Assembly: GCA_003233535.1 (NCBI GenBank) | Contig: QIMA01000258.1 | Location: 1-5,416, forward strand | Source: Rhodanobacteraceae bacterium | GTDB lineage: Bacteria > Pseudomonadota > Gammaproteobacteria > Xanthomonadales > SZUA-5 | Reading direction: 5' to 3' | Length of the DNA: 5,416 bases | Part shown: piece by piece, positions 1 through 5,416 of the stretch | Layout: each line of letters opens with the position of its first letter | Position numbering within the stretch: position 1 is the first letter of the stretch | The notes under the pieces: model-generated | Seen by the model: the letters and a program-made list of their open reading frames with translations, nothing else | Database searches by the model: none | Told to the model about the DNA's origin: nothing | Translations under genes and position numbers: made by a program

Positions 1-864
1 GCCAGCAACAGCGCAGCGCTGGATGATGCAAGCAAAACCCGCGTCGAGGGACTAATCGGAGCTCTGGACGATGCGCTGCGGGCGATCGACGCTGAGCCGG
101 AGCCGGCGCAAACTGAGCAGGAGTCCAGCGCAGAACCCGATGCCGACGCCGAGCTCAACGCGGAAGCCAATGCAGCGGCAGAACCGGAACCGCAAGCAGA
201 GCCAGAACCCACGCCGGAACCCACACTTGAACCAGTCGTCGACCCGCGCCTAAGTGCGCTCCGCACGGAGCTGGCTGAGGCCACTGGCAGTGACGAAGCC
301 GACTTAGATACGCTGAGCACACGCGCTGCCGAACTCAGCCTCGAACTGCAGCTTGAAGAACGCGAAACCACTAATTTGCAGCGTGCCGTTCGCAAGGCAC
401 AAACGGCGCGGCGCGAGCGCGCAACAGATGCGGTGGAGGCTCAAGCGCGCAAGCTGATCGAGCAGCTCAAGCAATCGACCGAGAATCAGCAGGCAATGGA
501 TGCACGTGCGGCCCTAACTGCGTTGGAAGCGATCCGCGAGGAACACCACGGTTTGCCTCGGCCCTTGCGCCCAGCCTTCAGCGAAGCGAAAGCCGATGCA
601 CGCAAACTGCTGGATTGGCAGAGCTGGTCAAACAACGAGATGCGCCGCCGACTTTGCGCTGATGTCGAGGCGATTCCGGAAGCCGGCCTGCACCCGGATG
701 CAGTCGCCGCGCGGATGGCGCCGCTTGGACGCGACCGAAGGCATCGATCCGAAGGCGCCAGCACGTGGCCTGGGCAAACGCTTCAATGCAATCGTGTTTC
801 AGGTACTAAAGCCGGCACGGCCCTACTTCGAAAAGCGCGCAGAACTGCGCCGCGAACGTGGTGA
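1..864 (+). CDS. DUF349 domain-containing protein, 5' part of a frameshifted gene (start outside window)
   Basis: Frame 1 is open from the left edge to a TGA at 862-864. Residues (window numbering) 1-30 are helical. About 31-78 form an acidic, Ala/Glu/Pro-rich linker with many EPEP-type units, probably disordered. From about 80 the chain is a charged helical coiled coil. A DUF349-like repeat spans about 125-208, containing LEAIREEHHGLPRPLRPAF and ending DWQSW. A second repeat starts with RRRLCADVEAIPEAGL and runs to R238-M239. After about base 714 the frame-1 translation becomes Arg/Thr-rich and loses family character, while the continuation of repeat 2 (WRRLDATEGIDPKAP) appears in frame 2. 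The last 50 or so codons here are therefore out-of-frame tail, not native protein. DUF349 proteins are cytoplasmic and of poorly defined function. This entry and the next are two halves of one ancestral gene. It could be a genuine pseudogene or a sequencing or assembly error. Confidence 0.7.
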   Translation, partial: ASNSAALDDASKTRVEGLIGALDDALRAIDAEPEPAQTEQESSAEPDADAELNAEANAAAEPEPQAEPEPTPEPTLEPVVDPRLSALRTELAEATGSDEADLDTLSTRAAELSLELQLEERETTNLQRAVRKAQTARRERATDAVEAQARKLIEQLKQSTENQQAMDARAALTALEAIREEHHGLPRPLRPAFSEAKADARKLLDWQSWSNNEMRRRLCADVEAIPEAGLHPDAVAARMAPLGRDRRHRSEGASTWPGQTLQCNRVSGTKAGTALLRKARRTAPRTW

Positions 865-2014
865 AGCACTGGAGCAATCGACCAGCTCGATCGAAGCTCA
901 GCTCGCTCAGGCCAAGGACCGCAAGGCAATCATGAGCCTGCGCAAGTCGCTGGTCGATAACCTGCGCGAGCTCAACGACATAGATCCACGCCAGCGCAAG
1001 AGCATGGGACTGCGGCTTCGAGCCGATCTGACAGCTGTGGACACACGGCTGACAGAACAGACCGAGCAGGTCGAGTTGGCTAAACGCCGAACGATCGCCG
1101 AGCTGCGCCGTGACTTGGCCGCCCTACCCGCCGAGGAGCACGCCGATCGCGCCAAGCAGGCGCAATCGCGCTGGCGCGGTCTGGGTATCGGTGAGCGCAA
1201 GCGCGACCAGGCCCAGTGGAAGGAACTGCGCGAACTGGTCGATCCTGTATTCGAGGCCGTTGCCGGTCAACGCCAAGTTGAGCAGGCGGAAAACCAGGTG
1301 CAGCGAGACACGGTCGCTGCACTGACCAGTAAGCTCAACAGCGCGGCCGACGACGAGCAATGTAACGCCGACGCGCTGCGCCGCTTGCAGCAACAGGTTC
1401 GGGATGAACTGGCTGAGTTGGGGCCGCTGGATCGCCAGCTCGAACGACAAATCGACGAAGCTCTAAACCGGGTCGATCAGGGCACCGCTGAGCGCGTGCA
1501 CTTGGAACGGCTTTCGGCTTACACCGCGCTCGCCACTCGCGCCAATCGCTTAGATCGAATTGAGGCAGCGTGGATCGACGGTTCCGGTCTGGACAAAGAT
1601 GCACTGCATCAGCTGATTGAGGCTGAGCCTCTAAGCGATACCGCGCTGCAAGCGTCATTGAAAGTGCGGCGCCAACGCTTGGTCGATCTGTCTGGCGAAT
1701 CTGATGAGGCCGATGTCGCCCAGGTTCTTAACTTGCTAGAGGCGCAGCAGCGTGAAGCCGAAACGCTCTTGCTCGATTGCGAATTCTTTGTCGGCACCGA
1801 TAGCCCTGAGTCATTTAGGAGTGAACGGATGAATTTGCAGGTCAAACGTTTGGCCGAGCGGATGTCTGGCGGAGAAGCCAGCAATGCCGCAGAGCAAGCC
1901 GCCCAGCTGTGGGCCGCCTGGTTCGCTGTTGGACCGCTGTCGGCAAGTAGTCGCGAAGCGCTGGCTGCGCGTTTTCAAAATTGCCGCGAGGCGCTTGAGA
2001 CGGCTCTGAAGTAG
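596..2014 (+). CDS. DUF349 domain-containing protein, 3' part of the same frameshifted gene
   Basis: Frame 2 is open to TAG at 2012-2014. An ATG exists at 596, but homologous-looking protein begins only at the Trp codon 716-718; the earlier frame-2 codons overlap the real frame-1 sequence and look like noise. From 716 it completes the second DUF349 repeat (WRRLDATEGIDPKAP, then KRF and RPYFEKRAELR). A third repeat follows at about 1080-1270, with the typical spaced tryptophans (RWRGLGIGERKRDQAQWKEL; Trp codons at 1172 and 1217). The remaining 240 or so residues are helical and charged. They include a segment near 1770-1870 (CEFFVGTDSPE, then LQVKRLAERMSGG) that resembles the conserved C-terminal part of large proteobacterial DUF349 proteins. 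The product is predicted to be a cytoplasmic coiled-coil protein of unknown role. No independent ribosome binding site is obvious for an internal start, so it is probably untranslated unless the frameshift is an artefact. It ends 9 bases before the cytochrome gene, and the two are in the same frame. Confidence 0.7.
   Translation: MHANCWIGRAGQTTRCAADFALMSRRFRKPACTRMQSPRGWRRLDATEGIDPKAPARGLGKRFNAIVFQVLKPARPYFEKRAELRRERGEALEQSTSSIEAQLAQAKDRKAIMSLRKSLVDNLRELNDIDPRQRKSMGLRLRADLTAVDTRLTEQTEQVELAKRRTIAELRRDLAALPAEEHADRAKQAQSRWRGLGIGERKRDQAQWKELRELVDPVFEAVAGQRQVEQAENQVQRDTVAALTSKLNSAADDEQCNADALRRLQQQVRDELAELGPLDRQLERQIDEALNRVDQGTAERVHLERLSAYTALATRANRLDRIEAAWIDGSGLDKDALHQLIEAEPLSDTALQASLKVRRQRLVDLSGESDEADVAQVLNLLEAQQREAETLLLDCEFFVGTDSPESFRSERMNLQVKRLAERMSGGEASNAAEQAAQLWAAWFAVGPLSASSREALAARFQNCREALETALK
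712..718 (+). other. Frame break in the DUF349 gene, probable ~20-nt deletion
   Basis: Family-like sequence switches from frame 1 (AVAARM, Met codon 715-717) to frame 2 (WRRLDATEG, Trp codon 716-718), with the two codons overlapping in ATGG. As I recall the family, about six residues normally separate the equivalent of this Met from the Trp. Losing 18 nt plus the two overlapping bases equals 20 nt, which gives exactly the observed frame change (3n+2). This is inference from pattern memory, not an alignment. A one-base insertion would give the same frame change but would not explain the missing residues. Confidence 0.6.
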
Positions 2015-2023
2015 AGTTATCGA

Positions 2024-3940
2024 ATGAATAAGGCGGCTGCTACCGGCGTTGGCGTCGGCATTTTTTGCGTTCTCGGATGGGCGGGTTGGTCGGCACAGCA
2101 GACTTTGGCTGAGGTCGCCGTCGCGCCCGATTTCGCGACGGTTGAATTCGTCGGCTCAGCTGCCTGTGAAGACTGTCACCAAGACCGCCATGCAAGCTGG
2201 GATCGCACACATCACAGCCGCATGACCCAAGCCGCTAATACTGAAACGGTCCAGGGTCAATTCGACGGACAGCCACTAGACTACGGTGGCGTTCGAGTGG
2301 TACCGCGACAACGAGGCGGCGAGTTCGCGTTTGAGTACCGCCAGCTAGCTAGCAATGAGCTGCTCAACGAGGCCCCGGTCGTGCGCACCGTCGGTTCGCG
2401 CCGCTATCAGCAATACCTGACTCAGGAGCCAGCCGGAGACGGCACTTTTTATCGCCTACATTATTTGTGGCACAACGCGGACGCCGAGTGGGTCAGGGTT
2501 AACAACGCTTTTCTGCACGGTGATGATCTGCCTTTCGATCAAATGGTTTCGGTGTGGGATCACAACTGTATTTTCTGCCACAACACCGGCCCTGAACCGA
2601 ACATCCAGAACTATCAGGACCTGATCGATCGCGCAAAGCGCGGCGAGCCAGTCAACGCTGCCAATGAGGCCACGTACAAGTCTCAGGTCGCCGAACTGGG
2701 TATCAGCTGTGAAAGCTGCCACGCCCCAGGCGCCAAACACGTTGAACTCAATCAATCTGTTTGGCGACGTTGGGTGGTCAAATTTGCCGATGCGGCAGAC
2801 GCCAGCATTGTAAATCCGAGGAGAATCAGTGCTGAGCGCAGTACGCAGGTCTGCGGGGCTTGCCACGCACAGCGCTCACCCAAAAATGATGAGCTCTTGA
2901 AGCGCTGGATCACCGATGGCCCTACCTACCGCGCAGGCATGAACCTCAATGATCACGTTGCACCCGTTTGGCAGTGGACTGCCTCGCCGGCACTAGACAA
3001 CCCCGATCTATATCGCGACCGTTTCTGGGCTGACGGCAGTCCTCGCTTGAGCGCATACGAGTATCAGGGACTCTTGCAGTCTCGCTGCTATCAACAAGCA
3101 GAGCTGAGCTGCATCGATTGCCACAGCATGCACGGCGGCGATCCAGACGGCATGATTAGCGTTCGTAACCGCGGCAACACGCCGTGCCTGGAGTGTCATC
3201 AAGACTTACAGCAGGCACAGGCACTGCAAACACATACGCGACACCAGGCCGACGGACCCGGCAACAACTGCTACGACTGCCACATGCCGTATGCAACTTA
3301 CGGAGTCATGACTACCCACCGCACGCATCGAATCGAACGACCCGATCCGGCGGTGAGTGCTCAGGCCGGTAAGCCCAATGCCTGCACCAACTGCCATCAG
3401 GACCGTTCCCTGCAGTGGGTTGCAGAGCAACTTCGCGAGGGCTGGGGCTGGCAGGGTCAGGTGGCTGAGCGCTTAGACGGCGCCGACCCGGCGGTTGCCG
3501 ACGGCTATGCGCAACTACTGGCGGGCGATGTCGTGCAAAGAGCCATCGCTGCGGTTGAAGCAGGTAAAGAGCGTGGTTTTTCGGCGCAACAGCGTGCACA
3601 GATGATCCCCGCGCTGCTGGCCCTGCTCAGCGACCGCTACCCGGCGTCGCGACGATTTTCTCGACTAAGCCTAATCGCGATCAGTCACGCGCTGAGCGCA
3701 GAAGGAATCGAGAACTCCCTTGCAACAGCGCTAGAGAAGTATGACTGGCAAGCAGAAAGTAGCGCGCGCGAAGCGCATCTGGGTGCGGCCGAGAATGCCT
3801 GGGAAGCTGTTAGAAATCAGCTGCGGGCGCAATCACCAGACCTCCCTCTGAGCGCCGACTTGCAGCCGGATACCGAGCAGTGGCAAGCGTTGCTGGAGCT
3901 AGGCGCTCGCCAGGACCGGCAGATATCGATTGGCGAGTAG
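2024..3940 (+). CDS. Octaheme c-type cytochrome (cytochrome c554 / doubled-CXXCH type), exported
   Basis: The product is 638 residues with eight CXXCH heme c sites at residues 48-52, 182-186, 229-233, 277-281, 363-367, 388-392, 416-420 and 454-458. Residues 4-23 form a hydrophobic N-terminal segment after Lys3, a Sec signal or uncleaved anchor, so the protein should face the periplasm, where heme c is attached. The first motif (FVGSAACEDCHQDRHASW, then HH at 63-64) resembles the cytochrome c554-type entry motif. Motifs 5-6 form a doubled-CXXCH unit, and CYDCHMPYATYG followed by THRTH (432-435) and PNACTNCHQDRSLQW are typical of a widespread but little-characterised multiheme family. Extra histidines (56, 63, 64, 239, 370, 404, 407, 432, 435) could be distal heme ligands. 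Residues 480-638 have no heme sites and look helical, perhaps HEAT- or TPR-like. A role in periplasmic electron transfer is likely; substrate unknown. The ATG lies 9 bases after the DUF349 stop with only a weak AGAG (2013-2016), so translation may be coupled. It ends with tandem stops TAG TAA. Confidence 0.92.
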   Translation: MNKAAATGVGVGIFCVLGWAGWSAQQTLAEVAVAPDFATVEFVGSAACEDCHQDRHASWDRTHHSRMTQAANTETVQGQFDGQPLDYGGVRVVPRQRGGEFAFEYRQLASNELLNEAPVVRTVGSRRYQQYLTQEPAGDGTFYRLHYLWHNADAEWVRVNNAFLHGDDLPFDQMVSVWDHNCIFCHNTGPEPNIQNYQDLIDRAKRGEPVNAANEATYKSQVAELGISCESCHAPGAKHVELNQSVWRRWVVKFADAADASIVNPRRISAERSTQVCGACHAQRSPKNDELLKRWITDGPTYRAGMNLNDHVAPVWQWTASPALDNPDLYRDRFWADGSPRLSAYEYQGLLQSRCYQQAELSCIDCHSMHGGDPDGMISVRNRGNTPCLECHQDLQQAQALQTHTRHQADGPGNNCYDCHMPYATYGVMTTHRTHRIERPDPAVSAQAGKPNACTNCHQDRSLQWVAEQLREGWGWQGQVAERLDGADPAVADGYAQLLAGDVVQRAIAAVEAGKERGFSAQQRAQMIPALLALLSDRYPASRRFSRLSLIAISHALSAEGIENSLATALEKYDWQAESSAREAHLGAAENAWEAVRNQLRAQSPDLPLSADLQPDTEQWQALLELGARQDRQISIGE

Positions 3941-3996
3941 TAACCTGCACGCTCTACGCACTGTTGTGTGTCCACGCGTCGCGCTGAGCCTAGCCA
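3941..3996. other. Short spacer after cytochrome gene
   Basis: This stretch begins with a second stop codon (TAA 3941-3943). A small hairpin (ACGCAC 3956-3961, loop TGTT, GTGTGT 3966-3971) is present but has no T-tract, so it is not a convincing intrinsic terminator. I see no clear promoter or strong ribosome binding site for what follows. Confidence 0.35.
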
Positions 3997-4120
3997 ATGA
4001 ATTCGCCTCCTGAACCGCAATTACTCGCTTTCGCCCGGGCCGGTTTTGAAGCCGACCTGTGTTCCGAGCTGCGCGATCATCGCGCGAGTTCATGAAACAG
4101 CCGGGATACGAGCATTCCCT
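3997..4120 (+). pseudogene. rlmM: RlmM-like N-terminal fragment, truncated and frameshifted
   Basis: From ATG 3997 a 32-codon reading frame encodes LLAFARAGFEADLCSELRDH and stops at TGA 4093-4095. The pattern LL-x3-R-x-GFE-x-D/E-L-C-S/A-E-L/I-x-D/E-H matches my recollection of the N-terminus of RlmM, the SAM-dependent 2'-O-methyltransferase of C2498 in 23S rRNA (the start of its THUMP-like region). Skipping one base at about 4087 moves to frame 2 and gives VHETAGIRAFP, which continues plausibly along RlmM, until TAG 4121-4123. A complete RlmM is about 350 residues; here only about 40 codons remain, because the 3' end of the convergent oxidoreductase gene begins at 4120. The fragment cannot encode an active enzyme, as the whole catalytic domain is missing. 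It could be a remnant left by rearrangement, a chimeric contig join, or chance similarity of a short peptide. Confidence 0.5.
4071..4085. repeat. GC-rich near-perfect palindrome
   Basis: GCGCGAT-C-ATCGCGC is a 7-bp inverted repeat around a single central base. It can fold as a 6-bp stem with a TCA loop. It lies inside the RlmM-like fragment, immediately before the apparent frame break at about 4087. No T-run follows on either strand, so it is not a standard intrinsic terminator, though it might still act in 3'-end formation for the two convergent genes. Confidence 0.5.
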
Positions 4121-5094
4121 TAGGGAACGACGACAATTTTTCCGACCACCCGACGTTCGCCCATGTCCGTCAGCGCCTGCGGCACTTCATTGAGGCTGTA
4201 TTGCCGCGAAATTAACGGCCGCAATTTGCCGCTGGCGACCCAGTCCATCAATTCCACCATTCCGGCAGCATTCTGCTTCGGTTCGCGCTTGGCAAATTCA
4301 CCCCAGAACACGCCAACCAAGGACGCACCCTTTAACAGCGGCAGGTTCAACGGTAGCGACGGAACGCTGCCGCCAGCGAAGCCGATGACTAGGTACCGAC
4401 CACGCCAGGCGATCGAGCGGAAAACCGGTTCGGCAAAGCTCCCTCCGACGGGATCGACGACTACGTCTGGGCCCTTGCCAGCGGTCACGGCTTTGATCTT
4501 CGCGCGCAAATCGCCATCGCTGTAGTTGATCATGTGGTCCGCACCGTGCTCTCGGCAAACGGCCAACTTCTCGTCGCTAGACGCCGCGGCAATGACCGTG
4601 GCGCCAATCGCCTTAGCAATTTCCACCGCTGCAAGTCCGACGCCGCCAGCGGCACCTAGGATCAAAACGGTCTCGCCTGCCTTCAGCTCAGCGCGGTCGC
4701 GTAAGGCGTGCCAGCTGGTGCCATAAGCGAGCACGAAGGCAGCCGCCAACGTGGCCGGTACACCGGGAGGCAGTGGCATACAGGCAGCAGCCGCAGCCAA
4801 ACACTCCTCGGCAAATCCGCCGACCATGCATAGTGCCGCCACCTGCATGCCAAGCTTCAGCCCCTCCACGCCCTCGCCCACCGCAGTGATCTCACCGGCC
4901 ACCTCAGCGCCTGGCGTAAACGGCAGGGGTGGCTGCATCTGGTATTTGTTTTGGATGATCAGCAAATCGGGGAAATTGACACTCGCCGCTGCCACCTTAA
5001 TCCGCACTTGCCCCGGTCCGGGTTCCGGCAAAGCGAGATCCACAACCTGAAGCAGTTCCGGCCCACCCCATTGTTGACACTGTACTGCGCGCAT
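4120..5094 (-). CDS. NAD(P)H:quinone oxidoreductase, zinc-independent MDR family
   Basis: The product is 324 residues, the usual length for zeta-crystallin/Qor-type medium-chain dehydrogenase/reductases, cytoplasmic enzymes that reduce quinones or enoyl/enone substrates with NAD(P)H. The N-terminal GroES-like domain carries SVNFPDLLIIQNKYQ and PFTPGAEVAGEITAVGEGV (residues 38-76). The Rossmann fold has the nucleotide-binding motif LGAAGGVGLAAVEIAKAIGA (146-165), preceded by the typical YGTSWHAL (124-131). The C-terminal part has VGVFWGEFAKREP (260-272) and a closing VVGKIVVVP. The catalytic-zinc Cys/His ligands of alcohol dehydrogenases are absent, as expected for this subfamily. The start at 5094 (MRAVQCQQWGG) is chosen because the family begins there and AGGAG (5104-5100) sits 5 bases upstream. 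An open frame extends to 5283, but its peptide is not family-like and contains the predicted promoter. The exact substrate cannot be told. The gene converges on the cytochrome gene. Confidence 0.93.
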   Translation of the reverse strand: MRAVQCQQWGGPELLQVVDLALPEPGPGQVRIKVAAASVNFPDLLIIQNKYQMQPPLPFTPGAEVAGEITAVGEGVEGLKLGMQVAALCMVGGFAEECLAAAAACMPLPPGVPATLAAAFVLAYGTSWHALRDRAELKAGETVLILGAAGGVGLAAVEIAKAIGATVIAAASSDEKLAVCREHGADHMINYSDGDLRAKIKAVTAGKGPDVVVDPVGGSFAEPVFRSIAWRGRYLVIGFAGGSVPSLPLNLPLLKGASLVGVFWGEFAKREPKQNAAGMVELMDWVASGKLRPLISRQYSLNEVPQALTDMGERRVVGKIVVVP

Positions 5095-5099
5095 CGCTG

Positions 5100-5104
5100 C
5101 TCCT
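5100..5104 (-). promoter_or_regulatory. Shine-Dalgarno site of the oxidoreductase gene
   Basis: AGGAG is read on the minus strand, followed by the 5-base spacer CAGCG and the ATG at 5094. This is close to consensus with good spacing, and decides against the upstream in-frame ATG codons at 5109 and 5283. Confidence 0.8.
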
Positions 5105-5114
5105 GGCATCGCTG

Positions 5115-5142
5115 ATTTGACGCGACAGAGTACCTCAGTCAA
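5115..5142 (-). promoter_or_regulatory. Predicted sigma70 promoter for the oxidoreductase gene
   Basis: On the minus strand, TTGACT (5142-5137; 5 of 6 matches to the -35 consensus) is separated by 16 bases from TCAAAT (5120-5115; 4 of 6 matches to the -10 consensus). Transcription would begin near 5107-5109, giving a leader of about 15 nt that still includes the Shine-Dalgarno site. Such a leader would exclude translation from 5283. Prediction by eye only. Confidence 0.5.
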
Positions 5143-5267
5143 CTTGGCGTACGTGGAACCGCCATGGTCCGCGGGTTCGAACCAACCTGATGTGGGATGC
5201 AGGGCTGAGGGCTGAGAAGAGCAGTCGGGCGGCTTGGCTCCGCAGCTTGTACTGGTTGCCCTGGACT
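5143..5267. other. Gene-free region upstream of the oxidoreductase promoter
   Basis: No credible coding sequence is seen. It contains an inverted pair GAACC (5156-5160) / GGTTC (5174-5178), within which GGTTCGAACC (5174-5183) is a perfect 10-bp palindrome; either could be an operator just upstream of the -35 box. It also holds a two-copy tandem of GGGCTGA (5202-5208 and 5209-5215). None has a recognised function. Confidence 0.35.
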
Positions 5268-5302
5268 CCCGTAGGTCGTGCAAAGCCTAAGCGTGCCCGA
5301 CA
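5268..5302. repeat. REP-like imperfect hairpin (GTAGGTCG...CCGACA)
   Basis: GTCGTGCA (5275-5282) pairs with TGCCCGAC (5294-5301) with one mismatch, and is flanked by CCCGTAG on the left and A on the right. The layout GTAGGTCG-(G)GC...GC-CCGACA resembles short palindromic elements scattered between genes in many proteobacterial genomes. Only one copy is in the window, so its repeated nature is inferred. It lies far upstream of the oxidoreductase and has no T-run, so it is not a terminator. Confidence 0.4.
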
Positions 5303-5326
5303 GAGAACTTCAGGATTCGACTAGAC

Positions 5327-5416
5327 CTAGCCCGGATGTTTCATAAACTTCACGCGCCCTCGCTAGGCCCTTGATCGCCCAGCGGTTTTTCCTCAGTCGG
5401 GTGTATGAACCACTAC
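5327..5416 (+). mobile_element. Possible insertion-sequence end running off the right edge
   Basis: CTAG (5327-5330) is followed by CCCGGATGTTTCATAAAC (5331-5348), a sequence resembling terminal inverted repeats of some insertion sequences (I recall IS1380-like elements, without certainty). Inside it lies a terminator-like hairpin and, at 5405, an ATG preceded by a weak GGGTGT, which could open a transposase reading frame (MNHY...). Many insertion sequences carry such a terminator just inside the end to block readthrough. The opposite end and the transposase are not in the window, so the call is tentative. Confidence 0.3.
5361..5390 (+). terminator. Terminator-like hairpin with T-run
   Basis: CGCTAGGC (5361-5368) pairs with GCCCAGCG (5377-5384) with one A-C mismatch around an 8-base loop, followed by G and TTTTT (5386-5390). 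It fits a plus-strand intrinsic terminator, yet no plus-strand gene lies to its left within 1.2 kb. It may therefore protect a mobile element or end an unannotated transcript. Confidence 0.45.

Noticed and set aside
700..730. Programmed ribosomal frameshift in the DUF349 gene
   Set aside because: There is no slippery homopolymer heptamer or downstream structure apparent, and residues seem to be missing, which a programmed shift would not cause.
1124..1450. Long minus-strand open frames within the DUF349 gene
   Set aside because: They are opposite well-supported helical DUF349 coding sequence, have no recognisable domain, and are expected by chance in GC-rich DNA.
2054..2070. Lipoprotein signal at Cys15 of the cytochrome
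   Set aside because: The residues before the Cys (GIF) do not fit a lipobox, since Phe occupies the -1 position.
2456..2866. 136-codon minus-strand open frame inside the cytochrome gene
   Set aside because: It lies opposite a stretch encoding three conserved heme motifs on the plus strand and shows no domain features of its own.
3956..3971. Hairpin after the cytochrome stop as an intrinsic terminator
   Set aside because: The stem is only 6 bp with a G-T pair and there is no following T-run.
5161..5190. tRNA T-arm-like GGTTCGAACC, a possible tRNA or attachment-site remnant
   Set aside because: The flanking bases do not form a five-pair T-stem on either strand, and no anticodon arm, D-arm, acceptor stem or CCA is found nearby.
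5095..5283. N-terminal extension of the oxidoreductase to the ATG at 5283
   Set aside because: The extra 63 residues are not family-like, a strong Shine-Dalgarno site precedes the ATG at 5094, and the predicted promoter lies inside the extension.

Overview
The window looks like a chromosomal stretch from a gammaproteobacterium. The sequence is GC-rich, it carries a long DUF349 coiled-coil protein of a kind common in that class, and it holds a fragment resembling the N-terminus of RlmM, a 23S rRNA methyltransferase largely confined to gammaproteobacteria. No finer taxonomic placement is justified from the sequence alone.

Layout, left to right. Bases 1-2014 (+) hold the 3' three-quarters or so of a DUF349-family gene whose start lies off the left edge. 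Its reading frame is broken at about 714-716: homologous protein runs in frame 1 up to there and continues in frame 2 to a stop at 2012-2014. The break is best explained by loss of about 20 nt. Nine bases later, in the same direction, lies an intact gene (2024-3940) for a predicted exported octaheme c-type cytochrome with eight CXXCH motifs and a helical C-terminal domain. The spacing suggests cotranscription.

A 179-bp gap (3941-4119) follows. It contains a short, truncated and apparently frameshifted RlmM-like N-terminus (about 3997-4120) that stops exactly at the 3' end of the next gene. That gene (4120-5094, minus strand) is an intact zinc-independent NAD(P)H:quinone oxidoreductase of the MDR superfamily, with a clear Shine-Dalgarno site and a plausible sigma70 promoter. 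It converges on the cytochrome gene and has no visible functional link to it.

The last 320 bases (5095-5416) hold no confidently callable gene. They carry the oxidoreductase promoter, a short tandem repeat, a REP-like imperfect hairpin and, near the right edge, a segment that may be the end of an insertion sequence (CCCGGATGTTTCATAAAC at 5331-5348, then a terminator-like hairpin and a possible start codon at 5405).

Taken together: two genes with breaks (DUF349 and the RlmM-like fragment) flank an intact multiheme cytochrome, and the right end shows possible repeat or mobile DNA. This suggests a locally rearranged or degraded region, or alternatively a draft assembly with errors. I see no convincing new multi-gene system. 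The octaheme cytochrome is the most biologically interesting protein here.
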